Source of the DNA: Halomonas sp. 'Soap Lake #6'
Lineage (GTDB): Bacteria; Pseudomonadota; Gammaproteobacteria; Pseudomonadales; Halomonadaceae
NCBI RefSeq assembly: GCF_003031405.1
Contig: NZ_CP020469.1
Coordinates: forward strand, 4,216,001-4,280,000
DNA: 64,000 nt
Direction of reading: 5' to 3'
The position numbers were made by a program, and so were the translations under genes. The notes under the pieces were generated by a model, which was not told where the DNA came from, made no database searches, and worked only from the letters and a program-made list of their open reading frames with translations. Shown here one piece after another: positions 9,265-19,192 of the stretch (position 1 is its first letter; every line of letters begins with the position of its first letter).

Positions 9265-9843
9265 ATGTCACTTATTGATGAACGCCAGGACTTTTCTGAC
9301 GTTGCTGATGTGTTTCTCATTCACGGTAGCATGCAATCTCCGGCCTTTTTGGATGGTCGCTTATCTGCTCTATTGGCGCTGCGCGATATTAATGCCGAGG
9401 CGTGGTTGGAAGAGGTCTGTTTAAGTTTAGGTGTTGAGCAGCCCCGTGATCCTGCTAGCGCTGAACGTTTACTGGGCTGGCGCCGCCAAACGCTAGAGGC
9501 GCTTAATGCCAGTGATATGAGCTACGCCCCTCTGCTGCCCGATGAGCTGTTTTCGTTGGCCGAGCAGGCACAAGGCCTGAAAGAGTGGACGCTAGGCTTT
9601 ATGGAAGTTGTCGAAGATGCTGCTGATGACACACTACGTGAGCGCTGGTCGCAAACGCTACGCGAAGCTATTGATGATTTGGCTGGGCTCGCACAGATTG
9701 AAACGGACATCGACGATAGCCCCGAAAATGAGAATGACCTGTTTGCGCTGACCGAACACGCCCGGATGGCGGCCATGCTGCTATATACCGAGCAACACCC
9801 CGGCATGCCACAGGTTGAACAAGCAGATGCCCCCGTTCACTAA
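9265..9843 (+). CDS. ygfB: UPF0149 family protein YgfB
   Basis: This 192-residue acidic alpha-helical protein belongs to the YgfB/YecA UPF0149 family. The N-terminal HGSMQSPAFLDGRLSALLA and the later EWTLGFMEVVEDA are its usual landmarks. It is the first gene of ygfB-pepP-ubiH-ubiI, as in E. coli. In Pseudomonas aeruginosa YgfB modulates gene regulation linked to beta-lactam resistance; here the role is unknown. The open frame reaches upstream to 9187, but MSLIDERQDF at 9265 gives the family length. Confidence 0.9.
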   Translation: MSLIDERQDFSDVADVFLIHGSMQSPAFLDGRLSALLALRDINAEAWLEEVCLSLGVEQPRDPASAERLLGWRRQTLEALNASDMSYAPLLPDELFSLAEQAQGLKEWTLGFMEVVEDAADDTLRERWSQTLREAIDDLAGLAQIETDIDDSPENENDLFALTEHARMAAMLLYTEQHPGMPQVEQADAPVH

Positions 9844-9871
9844 GCCGATTCATTAATTGTTAGGAGTGGTT

Positions 9872-11209
9872 ATGTTACCTGAGCCATTGCCTCGTCCCAC
9901 TGCAATTGAGCCTGCTGAGTACCATAAGCGCCGGGAAGCGCTGATAGCGCAGTTGCCGCAAAACGCTGCCATGATATTGCCAAGCGCTTCCCTGGTAACA
10001 CGCTCTCACGATAGTGAGTACGCGTTTCGTCAGCAGAGTGATTTTTACTACTTAACTGGCATCCAAGAGCCGGACGCCCTGCTGTTGCTACTGCCGGGTC
10101 GTGAGGCAGGCCAAAGCGTCGTTTTTTGCCAAGACCGTGACCCTACCATGGAAGCCTGGACCGGTAGGAGGCTGGGAGCCAGCGGCGTCGAAAGCCAGCA
10201 TGGTATTGATCAGGCGTTTGAAAATGCCTTGCGCGATGATCTGCTTGCTGAGCTGCTTGAGGGTCGTGAGCTGCTCTACGCACCGCTGGATAACCCAGAA
10301 GCTGTCGGTATTGCAGAAGACGCGTTAGCCCACGCCCTAGCAGGAGCGCGGCGTGGAAAGCCTGCGCTAAAAGGTTGGTTAGACATCCGGCCGCTACTAC
10401 ATGATATGCGGCTCATAAAAAGCCCTGCTGAAATCGCTCTGCTGCGCCATGCAGCGACTATTTCCGCTCAAGCACATCGTCGCGCCATGCGGACTTGTCA
10501 GCCAGGATTAAGCGAGTATCAGCTGCAGGCTGAGTTAGAGCATGAGTTTATGTGGCAGGGGGCCAGCGGGCCTGCCTACAGCACCATTGTGGGGGGTGGC
10601 GCTAATGCCTGCGTACTGCACTATATTGAAAACAGCGCGGTACTCAAGGCCGATACACTGGTGCTTATTGATGCTGGTGCTGAGTTTGATCTCTATGCTG
10701 GGGATATTACTCGAACCTTCCCTGTCAGCGGGCGTTTTAGTGATGCTCAGCGGGCGCTTTACCAAGTGGTGCTAGCTGCCCAGGAGCGTGCTATTCAGGC
10801 TATCGTACCTGGCGCTACCTTGGTGGATATCCACCAGGGTGTGGTACGAGACTTAACCGCCGGCTTAGTCGCTCTGGGGCTATTAGATGGTGATATTCAA
10901 GCGCGTATTGATGATGAGAGCTATCGTCGCTTCTACCTACACTCTACTTCCCACTGGTTAGGTTTAGATGTGCACGATGTGGGTACTTACCACTTGGATG
11001 AAAAAACGCCCCGCCCACTAGAACCAGGAATGGTGCTCACCGTTGAACCTGGCCTGTATATCCCCTGTGACGACGATATACCGGAGGCTTATCGCGGGAT
11101 CGGTATTCGTATTGAAGACAATGTGGTGGTGACGCCCTCTGGTCATGATGTACTTACCTCTGCAGTGCCTAAACAAGTCATAGAGATTGAGCAATTGATG
11201 GTTAATTAG
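9872..11209 (+). CDS. pepP: Xaa-Pro aminopeptidase P
   Basis: This 445-residue M24B metallopeptidase removes N-terminal residues that precede proline. The five dimanganese ligands fit the family: Asp267, Asp278, His361, Glu392 (TVEPGLY) and Glu415 (GIRIEDN). The N-terminal creatinase-like domain contains FRQQSDFYYLTG. The ATG at 9872 follows TAGGAG; a TTG five codons earlier is less likely. It lies between ygfB and ubiH in the conserved operon. A weak dyad, AACCA/TGGTT followed by TTTTTT at 11211-11232, might attenuate transcription before ubiH. Confidence 0.96.
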   Translation: MLPEPLPRPTAIEPAEYHKRREALIAQLPQNAAMILPSASLVTRSHDSEYAFRQQSDFYYLTGIQEPDALLLLLPGREAGQSVVFCQDRDPTMEAWTGRRLGASGVESQHGIDQAFENALRDDLLAELLEGRELLYAPLDNPEAVGIAEDALAHALAGARRGKPALKGWLDIRPLLHDMRLIKSPAEIALLRHAATISAQAHRRAMRTCQPGLSEYQLQAELEHEFMWQGASGPAYSTIVGGGANACVLHYIENSAVLKADTLVLIDAGAEFDLYAGDITRTFPVSGRFSDAQRALYQVVLAAQERAIQAIVPGATLVDIHQGVVRDLTAGLVALGLLDGDIQARIDDESYRRFYLHSTSHWLGLDVHDVGTYHLDEKTPRPLEPGMVLTVEPGLYIPCDDDIPEAYRGIGIRIEDNVVVTPSGHDVLTSAVPKQVIEIEQLMVN

Positions 11210-11284
11210 TAACCATTTTTTAATTGGTTTTTTACGAGTTATGTAAATTACATTACGGTTTACGAAAAGCTTTAGGAGAGGCCG

Positions 11285-12511
11285 ATGCAAGGCGCTAAGC
11301 AGGTGAGTCAAACGCTCAGCCACGATATCGTGATAGTGGGTGGTGGGCTTGTAGGTGCTAGCTTGGGCTGTGCGTTGGCGCCTTTGATTGATCGCTACGG
11401 CTGGCGTGTGGCGATTATTGAAGGGACTGCGTTACCTGAAAACTCCCAGGACGCATCTTGGCAGCCCAGCTTTGATGCAAGGGCCAGCGCCATTGCCGAA
11501 GGCTCTGCCCAGCGTTTTCGGCAGCTGGGGGTGTGGGAGGCTATGCAACGTGAGGCAGCGCCTATTGAGCGCATCCACATTAGTGAGCGGGGGCGGTTGG
11601 GGGCTGCGCGATTAAATGCCAAGGAGCTTGGGGTGTCAGCATTGGGCCATGTGATACCCAATGCTTGGATGGGAAGAGTGCTTCACCAGCAGCTTCAGCA
11701 ATTGCCCATTGAGTGGCATTGCCCTGTCCAGGTCGCGCAGCTGACGCCACACGTATTTGGTCATCATCTGGCGCTTTCCGATGGTCGCGAGCTAACGTCG
11801 GCGCTAACCATCCTCGCTGATGGTGGTCGCTCTGGTCTTAAAGAGCAACTAGGTATTAGCAGTCGCCGCTACTCCTATGAGCAGACCGCATTAATCGCTC
11901 ATGTCGGGGTTAGCCAGCCCCATCAAGGCGTGGCCTATGAGCGCTTTACCGCAGACGGCCCTATTGCACTACTACCGTTACCGGGCCAGGCCATGGAGCT
12001 GGTATGGACTCATGCCAGCGGGGCCGAGCAGGCGCGTTTAGCCCTTTCTGACCGAGAGTTTTTACACCAGCTACAAGCTGCGTTTGGCGATCGGGTCGGA
12101 CGTTTTACTCGGGTCGGTCAGCGTTTTAGCTACCCACTTTCACTGGTCACCGCTGAAGAACCTGTTCGGCCTGGGTTAGCGGTATTAGGTAATGCGGCCC
12201 ATGCGCTTCACCCCGTTGCAGGGCAGGGATTTAATCTTGCGCTCCGCTCGGTAATAGATTTAGTGGAAGCGTTAGATGAGGGCGTTCAGGAGCAGCGAGC
12301 ATTGGGAGATATGCAAACGCTACTCGCCTTTGAGCAGCGCCGTGCCCGAGACCGAGCCAACGTGATTCAGTTCAGCGACGGCTTAGTGCGCTTGTTTGGC
12401 TATTCGCTGCCACTATTGTCCCATGCTCGGGCGGCGGGGCTGATTGGGCTTAACTTGGTAGGCCCTCTGCGCCGTAGCCTGGCACGACGGGCTATGGGTC
12501 TGGAGCGCTGA
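11285..12511 (+). CDS. ubiH: 2-octaprenyl-6-methoxyphenol hydroxylase
   Basis: This 408-residue flavoprotein monooxygenase carries the FAD Rossmann motif GGGLVG (19-24), and GNAAHALHPVAGQG at 302-315, where GNAA rather than GDAA is typical of UbiH. It hydroxylates C1 of the ubiquinone ring in the aerobic pathway, probably in the Ubi complex. AGGAG before the ATG sets the start. Next in order to ubiI, which shares the fold. Confidence 0.93.
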   Translation: MQGAKQVSQTLSHDIVIVGGGLVGASLGCALAPLIDRYGWRVAIIEGTALPENSQDASWQPSFDARASAIAEGSAQRFRQLGVWEAMQREAAPIERIHISERGRLGAARLNAKELGVSALGHVIPNAWMGRVLHQQLQQLPIEWHCPVQVAQLTPHVFGHHLALSDGRELTSALTILADGGRSGLKEQLGISSRRYSYEQTALIAHVGVSQPHQGVAYERFTADGPIALLPLPGQAMELVWTHASGAEQARLALSDREFLHQLQAAFGDRVGRFTRVGQRFSYPLSLVTAEEPVRPGLAVLGNAAHALHPVAGQGFNLALRSVIDLVEALDEGVQEQRALGDMQTLLAFEQRRARDRANVIQFSDGLVRLFGYSLPLLSHARAAGLIGLNLVGPLRRSLARRAMGLER

Positions 12512-12536
12512 TTTACCTAAGCAATAAAGGAACGCT

Positions 12537-13793
12537 ATGACTACGCAAGCAGCGGCAAGCAAAGCGTCGGTTGAACGTTATGACGCAGTAATTGTGGGTG
12601 CGGGCATGGTAGGTACCGCGCTAGCAGGGTTGCTGGCAAAGGCAGGCATGCAGGTAGCCCTGGTAGAGGCTAAAGCGGCACCGCTACAGCTCAGCGCTTT
12701 TGGAGAACACTCGCCTGCGCCGCGTGTTAGTGCCCTTACACCGGTTTCTCAGCGGCTGTTGACGCACCTTGGCGCATGGCCTGCCATGGAGGCAACTAGG
12801 GTAACGCCTTACCGTTATATGCAGGTATGGGATGCCGAAGGCAGTGGCAGCATCGACTTTTCAGCTGATGAAGCGGGCACGTCGGTGCTAGGCCATATTG
12901 TTGAAAACGATATCACCCTGGCAGCACTTAATGAGCAGGTGCTTAAGTTGCCGACGGTTAGTACGTTTTTTGGGACAAGTATTCAAGCGTTACAGACGAC
13001 TGGCAGCGGCCGTTGGCTTGTACTGGATGACGGCCGTCAACTACACACATCACTACTCATTGCCGCAGATGGTGCGCGTTCTACTCTGCGCGAACTGGCT
13101 GGCATTAAGGTGGCTGAGGATGCCATGGAGCAGGATGCGTTAGTGACAACGGTTCTCTGTGAGAAGACCCATGGTGCCACTGCGCGGCAGGCTTTTGTCG
13201 CCGGCCAGCCTTTGGCTTTTTTACCGCTGACGGTCAACGGTGATGATCGCTATTGTTCGATTGTTTGGTCAACCGCCCCAGAACATGCAGAGGAGCTAGC
13301 TGCTCTTTCATGGGAGCGCTTAGGTGAAACGCTGGGTCGTGCGTTTAACCACCGGCTTGGCAAGGTAACAGTGGTGGATAATGCGCACCGCTTTCCTCTC
13401 GTCCAGCGTCATGCGTCACACTACATTCAGCCAAATTTTGCTCTGGTGGGGGATGCTGCCCACAGTATCCACCCGCTGGCTGGGCAAGGTGTCAATCTGG
13501 GCTTTATGGATGCGGCAGTACTGGCTGAAGAGGTAGTTACTGCTTGGCGGCGCGGGGCCCCCTGGGGGGCATTGACCACTTTGGCTCGCTATGAGCGGCG
13601 GAGGCGCTTTGATAACAGTGCGATGCTGGGGCTAATGAAGGGCTTCAAGGTACTGTTTGGTAGCCAAATTCCGGTACTTACACTAGTGCGTAACCTAGGC
13701 ATGAGCGGCATGAATCAAGTAGTGCCAGTAAAGCGTATGGTTATGCGGCAGGCCACCGGTGAGCGTGGCCGCCTGCCGCTGTCGTGCCGCTAA
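12537..13793 (+). CDS. ubiI: 2-octaprenylphenol hydroxylase
   Basis: This 418-residue FAD monooxygenase (VisC family) has GAGMVG at 21-26 and GDAAHSIHPLAGQG at 305-318, the form found in UbiI. It catalyses C5 hydroxylation in ubiquinone synthesis. It starts 25 bp after ubiH with AAAGGAA as ribosome-binding site, and its 3' end overlaps convergent ctpA by 4 bp. Confidence 0.92.
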   Translation: MTTQAAASKASVERYDAVIVGAGMVGTALAGLLAKAGMQVALVEAKAAPLQLSAFGEHSPAPRVSALTPVSQRLLTHLGAWPAMEATRVTPYRYMQVWDAEGSGSIDFSADEAGTSVLGHIVENDITLAALNEQVLKLPTVSTFFGTSIQALQTTGSGRWLVLDDGRQLHTSLLIAADGARSTLRELAGIKVAEDAMEQDALVTTVLCEKTHGATARQAFVAGQPLAFLPLTVNGDDRYCSIVWSTAPEHAEELAALSWERLGETLGRAFNHRLGKVTVVDNAHRFPLVQRHASHYIQPNFALVGDAAHSIHPLAGQGVNLGFMDAAVLAEEVVTAWRRGAPWGALTTLARYERRRRFDNSAMLGLMKGFKVLFGSQIPVLTLVRNLGMSGMNQVVPVKRMVMRQATGERGRLPLSCR

Positions 13794-15094
13794 CGGCGCC
13801 GACGATCCACTACGTTCAGTGCTTTAAGCAGATTAAGCGCTTCGCTGAGCTGGTAATCATCCTGTAGTCGCTGTACGGCGGCGGAGCGCTCGCGTGGCAA
13901 AGCTGATTGGCCTCCTAAGTGACCATCAAGGTCGGCTTCACGAACTTCGCGGCGGCTTTCGGCAACCTCCAGGCGGCCACGTACTACCTCTACATCAGGC
14001 TCAATACCTTGGGCCTGAATTGAGCGCCCGTTGGGAGTGTAATAGAGGGCAGTAGTTAGCTTGAGACCTTCTCCGTTGCCGAGCGGCATAATCTGCTGCA
14101 CGGAACCTTTGCCAAAGCTTTCGGTGCCCATAATTACACCACGGCGCTGGTCCTGGAGTGCTCCCGCAACAATCTCTGCTGCCGAGGCGCTGCCGCTGTT
14201 AATCAGCACTACTAAAGGTACTTCTCCGGCAGGCGTTGCCGGTGTGGCGGAAAATGACATTTCGGTGTCAGATAGCCGCCCTTCGGTATAGACGATTAAC
14301 CCACCATCCAGAAATAGGTCGGCAACGCCAACGGCAGCTTGCAGTACACCGCCAGGATTATTGCGCAAATCAAGAATCAGGCCCTCAAGAGGCTGTTGTC
14401 GCTCCATGCGCTCAATGGCTTGGCGCGCTTGATCGGTAGTACGTGACTGGAACTGGCTGATACGCAAATAGCCGTAGCCCGGCTCTAATACTTCATGTTT
14501 AACGCTTTCACTGCGGATGATCTCTCTGGTTAAAGTGAATTCGCGAGGCGCATCTTCACCCGTGCGCAAGATAGAGATCTGTAACTGACTGCCCGCTTCA
14601 CCGCGCATTATGCTGACGGCCTCTTGAAGCGACATGTCATCGGTGGGGGTGCCATCAATCGCAATAATAATGTCCCTTGAGAGCAGCCCTGCGCGGGACG
14701 CGGGTGTGTCATCAATGGGGGTGATCACCATAAGCTGACCATTTTCGGTGCCCACTTCAATGCCTATGCCGCCAAACTCACCCTGAGTGGACTCGCGTAG
14801 GCTTTGGTACTCTTCTTTATCTAAATAGGCTGAGTGGGGGTCTAGCTCTCTGAGCATGCCACGCATGGCGTTACGCAATAGCGTGCGATCATCCACCTCT
14901 TCAACATAGCCACGTTTAATGCGCTCAAACACTTCGGCGAAGGTTTGAATCTCTTCTAAAGGAAGATCGTTCGCAACGCTATTGCCAGTCGATTGGGCCG
15001 CAAGTGGTAGCGGAGCTAACAATAGGGCAAGCGGTAGCAGGGTAGCCAAGAAGCGCTTGGCGGGTGCCGATACCTCGGTAACAGATAGCGTCAT
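13790..15094 (-). CDS. ctpA: Carboxyl-terminal processing protease (S41)
   Basis: This 434-residue secreted protease has an N-terminal signal peptide (hydrophobic 15-33, ending LAAQ), a PDZ domain around 105-180 (GGIGIEV, SRDIIIAIDG) and the S41 catalytic dyad Ser304 in GSASAAE and Lys329 in GTESFGKGS. In the periplasm CtpA-type proteases cleave C-termini, including those of murein hydrolases. Sitting behind envC, a regulator of amidases, suggests a role in peptidoglycan turnover. The start at 15094 is chosen because GGAG precedes that ATG; the longer frame to 15139 lacks a site and would spoil the signal peptide. Confidence 0.94.
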   Translation of the reverse strand: MTLSVTEVSAPAKRFLATLLPLALLLAPLPLAAQSTGNSVANDLPLEEIQTFAEVFERIKRGYVEEVDDRTLLRNAMRGMLRELDPHSAYLDKEEYQSLRESTQGEFGGIGIEVGTENGQLMVITPIDDTPASRAGLLSRDIIIAIDGTPTDDMSLQEAVSIMRGEAGSQLQISILRTGEDAPREFTLTREIIRSESVKHEVLEPGYGYLRISQFQSRTTDQARQAIERMERQQPLEGLILDLRNNPGGVLQAAVGVADLFLDGGLIVYTEGRLSDTEMSFSATPATPAGEVPLVVLINSGSASAAEIVAGALQDQRRGVIMGTESFGKGSVQQIMPLGNGEGLKLTTALYYTPNGRSIQAQGIEPDVEVVRGRLEVAESRREVREADLDGHLGGQSALPRERSAAVQRLQDDYQLSEALNLLKALNVVDRRRR

Positions 15095-15189
15095 GCAGAC
15101 TCCGCAAGGCGAAAGGCGGCGCGTCACTGCGCCGCGCAAATTTAGATAGTGAAGCTACGTTGGGCATTCATATAGGTCAGCTTATCCCG

Positions 15190-16326
15190 TCAGCGGCGTG
15201 CAATCCAACGTTGAGGGTTAATTGGTTCTCCACCTCGCCTCACTTCAAAGTAAAGCGCCGAGCGGGGCTGGCCGCCACTGTTGCCTACCCGGCCAATTTC
15301 ATCACCCCGGTTGACTTGCTGACCAGGGCGAGCGCTGAACTGTTGTAGATGGGCGTGTAGCGTCATGATTTGGTCGCCGTGATCGATAATAAGCAGATTA
15401 CCAAAACCACGCATCCAATCTGCAAACACTACTCGGCCGCTGTGGACTGCCGTGACAGCAGTCCCCTCGTTGGCCTGAATAACAATACCGTTATAGTGTA
15501 CGCCGTCGCGGCGTTGGAAATCCGCAGTAATGGATCCTTGCACCGGCCAGGGTAAATCGCCTTGGGTGCGCGTGATATGCGTGGTGGGAGAGGGTTGTGA
15601 TAAGCGGGCAAGTTCAGCCTGGATAGCACGCAACTGTTGCTCCGCCTGTTCTCTGCTCTGGTTAAGATCTGCCAGGCGATCAGCCTCGCTGCCATAGCGG
15701 TCATCTAGCGTTGCTACGACACCACGCCGCTCTGCGGTACGTTGGGCTAACAGAGTACTTTGGGTTTCTAGCTCATCAGCCAGCGTATCAAGACGCGTTT
15801 GGCGCTCGCTTAAGGCTTGTTGCGTGTCGGCAAGGGCGGTATCTAAGCGCCGAATGTCTGTTAAGCGCTGCTGGCGGGCTTGGGTCAGCCGGTTGAGATA
15901 GGCCTGCATACGGTCGAGCTCAGCTGGGTCGCTTTGGTTAAGCAGCAGTTTGAGCTGGGGGGTTGGGCCAAGCCGATAAAGCGCGGCCAGCTGTTGGGCT
16001 AATGCGGCGTACTGAGCATCGCGCTCAGCTTCCAAGCGATCTCTGTGCTGTAGTAGCTGCGTGGTTTCTGCATCAAGCTGGCGACGTTCGGCTTGCAGAG
16101 CATCCAGGCGCTGATGTGTTTCGGCTAGTTCTGTCTCAACTTGTTGCAGCTCGCGCTCAGCGCTGTCGCGAGCTTGGCCAGTAGCGCTCAGGCGCTGCGA
16201 GAGCGAGTCAATCTCCTGGCCAAGGGCATCTAATTGCTGGCGTGCTGCACGCTCGTCCTGGGCGATAGCGGGCGAGCACAGCATCATCAACACTGTGCTT
16301 AGTGCTATTACTCCCCGCATTGGCAT
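15190..16326 (-). CDS. envC: Murein hydrolase activator EnvC
   Basis: This 378-residue periplasmic protein has a signal peptide (about residues 3-22, ending AIAQ), a long coiled coil (about 25-245, rich in Q, A, E and R heptads) and a C-terminal LytM/M23 domain. The M23 metal residues are degenerate: HYNGIVI lacks the Asp of active enzymes and YFEVRRGG replaces HFE. This is what defines EnvC, an allosteric activator of division amidases rather than a hydrolase. The ATG overlaps the gpmI stop by one base (TGATG). A second ATG two codons later is possible. Confidence 0.93.
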   Translation of the reverse strand: MPMRGVIALSTVLMMLCSPAIAQDERAARQQLDALGQEIDSLSQRLSATGQARDSAERELQQVETELAETHQRLDALQAERRQLDAETTQLLQHRDRLEAERDAQYAALAQQLAALYRLGPTPQLKLLLNQSDPAELDRMQAYLNRLTQARQQRLTDIRRLDTALADTQQALSERQTRLDTLADELETQSTLLAQRTAERRGVVATLDDRYGSEADRLADLNQSREQAEQQLRAIQAELARLSQPSPTTHITRTQGDLPWPVQGSITADFQRRDGVHYNGIVIQANEGTAVTAVHSGRVVFADWMRGFGNLLIIDHGDQIMTLHAHLQQFSARPGQQVNRGDEIGRVGNSGGQPRSALYFEVRRGGEPINPQRWIARR

Positions 16327-17894
16327 CAGCCTAATGTAATCAACGGCTTCCCGGTCATTGCTTCGGGAACGGGTTGATTCATCATCGTCAGCAGCGTGGG
16401 CGCTAAATCGCATAGGCGGCCATCTTCTAATGCGCCGTCTTGCTCTCCCACGTAAATGAGAGGCACTACGAAGGTCGTGTGAGCGGTTTGGGGAGCGCCA
16501 GTTTCCGGATGCACCATCTGTTCGGCATTACCGTGATCGGCGGTAATCAAACAGGCGCCGCCTGCCCGCTCAATAGCTTCTACTACGCGGCCAACGCAGG
16601 TATCGACGGTTTCGATGGCTTTCACTGCAGCATTAAAGTCGCCGGTGTGGCCGACCATATCCCCATTGGCATAGTTGCATACAATTAAATCAAAACGGCC
16701 GCTATCGATCGCATCCACCAGCTTGTCGGTGATCTCGAATGCGCTCATCTCGGGTTTTTCATCGTAGGTTTTAACGTCCCGCGGGGAGGGCACCAAGATG
16801 CGCTCTTCGCCCTCATACTCAGCTTCGTTACCGCCAGAGAAGAAGAAGGTAACGTGGGGGTACTTCTCGGTTTCGGCAATGCGCAGTTGGGTCAGTCCAC
16901 GTTTGGCGACTACTTCGCCCAGGGTGTCACTAAGATCTGACGGGGGGAAGGCAGTCGGTGCCGGGATGTCAGCAGCATATTGGGTCATCATCACGATGCC
17001 GTCACCAGCGAGCTTCGGACAAACGCGACGCTCGAAGCTAGTAAAATTGGGTTCGGTGAAGGCGCGGGTTAGCTCGCGGGCGCGATCAGAGCGGAAGTTT
17101 AGAAAAATAGCCGCGTCGCCATCTTGTAGAGTAATGGCGCCATTGTTGAGCGGAATGCTACTGGAGGCTACAAACTCATCGGTTTCACCGCGCTCGTAAG
17201 CGTCGCGTAGAGCGGTTTCAGCGCTGGAGGCGATAAAGTCTGCGTGGCCGTCGGTCAGTAAGCGATAGGCTTGCTCAACACGCTCCCAGCGATTGTCTCG
17301 GTCCATCGCGTAAAAGCGGCCGATCACTGAGGCAACAAAGCCGTTGTCAGCACCGACCAGCTCCGCCAATCGGGCATTGGCTCGCTCAATTGAGCGGAGC
17401 GCACTTTGCGGCGGCATATCACGGCCGTCCAAAAATGCATGTACGAAAATACGCTGTGCACCGCGGCGAGCCGCCAGCTCGGCCATGGCAATAAAGTGGT
17501 CTTCATGGCTATGCACGCCGCCAGGGGAGAGTAATCCAAGCAGGTGGACTGCATGGCCGTTGGCCACCGCTTCATCGATTGGCTTGGTCAGTACCGCGTT
17601 AGTATCCAGCTCGCCCTCTTCAACAGCCTTGGTGATACGCGTGAAGTCCTGGTACACAATACGGCCCGCGCCTATGTTCATATGGCCGACTTCGGAGTTG
17701 CCCATCTGCCCATCAGGCAAGCCCACATGGCGGCCATCGGTATGGACGAAGGCATGAGGGCGGTTGGCCCACAGTTTATCCATGGCCGGCGTATTAGCGG
17801 CAGCCACAGCATTGTGGGCGCTATCCGGGTTGTGGCCGTAGCCGTCTAAAATGATCAGCGCCACGGGGCGCGGAGTAGCAGTAGATGTAGCCAT
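16326..17894 (-). CDS. gpmI: 2,3-bisphosphoglycerate-independent phosphoglycerate mutase
   Basis: This 522-residue dimanganese enzyme of the alkaline-phosphatase superfamily interconverts 3- and 2-phosphoglycerate. The metal-binding LDGYG (16-20) and the phosphorylated Ser67 in GNSEVGHMN are present, as is the C-terminal [11 protein letters not shown] motif. Length is normal for the family. It heads the operon gpmI-envC-ctpA. The 253 bp between it and divergent yibN carry the promoters of both, but no unambiguous boxes. Confidence 0.97.
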   Translation of the reverse strand: MATSTATPRPVALIILDGYGHNPDSAHNAVAAANTPAMDKLWANRPHAFVHTDGRHVGLPDGQMGNSEVGHMNIGAGRIVYQDFTRITKAVEEGELDTNAVLTKPIDEAVANGHAVHLLGLLSPGGVHSHEDHFIAMAELAARRGAQRIFVHAFLDGRDMPPQSALRSIERANARLAELVGADNGFVASVIGRFYAMDRDNRWERVEQAYRLLTDGHADFIASSAETALRDAYERGETDEFVASSSIPLNNGAITLQDGDAAIFLNFRSDRARELTRAFTEPNFTSFERRVCPKLAGDGIVMMTQYAADIPAPTAFPPSDLSDTLGEVVAKRGLTQLRIAETEKYPHVTFFFSGGNEAEYEGEERILVPSPRDVKTYDEKPEMSAFEITDKLVDAIDSGRFDLIVCNYANGDMVGHTGDFNAAVKAIETVDTCVGRVVEAIERAGGACLITADHGNAEQMVHPETGAPQTAHTTFVVPLIYVGEQDGALEDGRLCDLAPTLLTMMNQPVPEAMTGKPLITLG

Positions 17895-18147
17895 GGAAAA
17901 ACCTCGTTAAGTTGGTCCGCCAAGCGACGTGAGATGTTGTTTGAAACGTCATTGAAGAGTGCTCAGACTGTTTTCAGACAACACTTTATGATCGGGGTCG
18001 CGACAGGCGCGCGCTTGGGGCATCATAACGCAGGCAACCGTCGGGCGTCATGGCCTGCGCGGAATGCTGTGTGACGTGTATACTTGTCGCGTTTCTGACA
18101 GTGGCTAGGCCGCTTTTTTCTGCATAGACCAAGAGATTGTGTTCGCG

Positions 18148-18570
18148 ATGATCGATCAGCTGTTCGAATTCGTAATGAACCATCCCCTATTAGTGGGGGC
18201 GTTTTTGCTGGTACTGATAGCGTGGATTACCTATGAAACGCGCAGTGCTGCCACTAATGCTGTGACTTCTACTGAGGCCACCCAGCTCATCAACCGCGAA
18301 GACGCGGTGGTGCTGGATATTCGTGAAAGCAAAGACTTTAAAGCCGGGCATATCGCTGGCGCACGCAACATACCCCAAAGTAGCCTCGACAGCCGCATGA
18401 GTGAACTGGAGAAAGTCAAAAGCCAGCCGATCATCGTGGTGTGTAAACATGGCCAGAGCTCGGGTGCTGCCCAGGCGAAACTCTCTAAAGCGGGTTTCGA
18501 GCGCTCAACCAAGCTAAAAGGCGGTATGGTGCAGTGGCAGGCCGATGGCCTACCGGTCGTTAAAAAGTAA
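18148..18570 (+). CDS. yibN: Membrane-anchored rhodanese-like protein
   Basis: This 140-residue protein has one N-terminal transmembrane helix (about 12-30) followed by a rhodanese domain: LDIRESKDFKAGHI near 56-69 and the active-site loop with Cys99 in VVCKHGQSS. It may transfer sulfane sulfur, but the physiological partner is unknown. Gene order yibN-secB is conserved in gammaproteobacteria; the usual grxC between them is missing here. A GTG three codons upstream would sit too close to the AAGAGA ribosome-binding site. Confidence 0.9.
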   Translation: MIDQLFEFVMNHPLLVGAFLLVLIAWITYETRSAATNAVTSTEATQLINREDAVVLDIRESKDFKAGHIAGARNIPQSSLDSRMSELEKVKSQPIIVVCKHGQSSGAAQAKLSKAGFERSTKLKGGMVQWQADGLPVVKK

Positions 18571-18631
18571 TCACGTGGTTGGTAGTATCCGCGTGTCTTA
18601 ATTTATTGAATGGATTATCAGGAGCATTCCA

Positions 18632-19141
18632 ATGGCGGAAGATAACAACACCCCGCAGGCTGGCGCCGCTGAAGGCGAAAAGCCCCAGCTGAAGTTCTCT
18701 CTACAACGTATCTACGTAAAAGATATTTCGTTTGAAGCGCCTAATTCGCCCTCTGTATTTAAGCAGGCGTTCAAGCCTAAAGTGAATCTTGACCTTAACA
18801 CCACCAGCCAGAAAGTAGCTGACGACCAGTACGAAGTGGTTGTGAAGGTGACGGCTCAGGTTAACGACAGCGAAACTGGCACCACGTCATTCCTCGCGGA
18901 AGTTGAGCAAGCGGGCCTGTTCCGTATCTCTGGTATCGAAGGCGCTCAGCTTGAGCAAACCTTGGGTGCGTTCTGCCCTAACCTGTTGTTCCCTTACGCC
19001 CGTGAGTGCGTGGATAACCTTGTCAATCGTGGTGGTTTCCCACCATTGATGTTGGCGCCAGTAAACTTTGAAGCCATGTACGCTCAGCGCAAGCAGCGTG
19101 AAGCGCAGCAGGCAAGCCAAGCCGCAGAGAATACTCACTAA
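18632..19141 (+). CDS. secB: Protein-export chaperone SecB
   Basis: This 169-residue acidic protein is the tetrameric cytosolic chaperone that keeps preproteins unfolded and hands them to SecA. FSLQRIYVKDISFEAPNSP near the N-terminus and GGFPPLMLAPVNFEAMY near the C-terminus are the SecB signatures. The ATG follows CAGGAG. The N-terminal 17 residues form a variable, disordered leader. rsmE follows. Confidence 0.97.
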   Translation: MAEDNNTPQAGAAEGEKPQLKFSLQRIYVKDISFEAPNSPSVFKQAFKPKVNLDLNTTSQKVADDQYEVVVKVTAQVNDSETGTTSFLAEVEQAGLFRISGIEGAQLEQTLGAFCPNLLFPYARECVDNLVNRGGFPPLMLAPVNFEAMYAQRKQREAQQASQAAENTH

Positions 19142-19192
19142 GCTATGTCGGAAACGTTGCTCGCCGCTAATTGGGTTGCCGTACACGGTAAA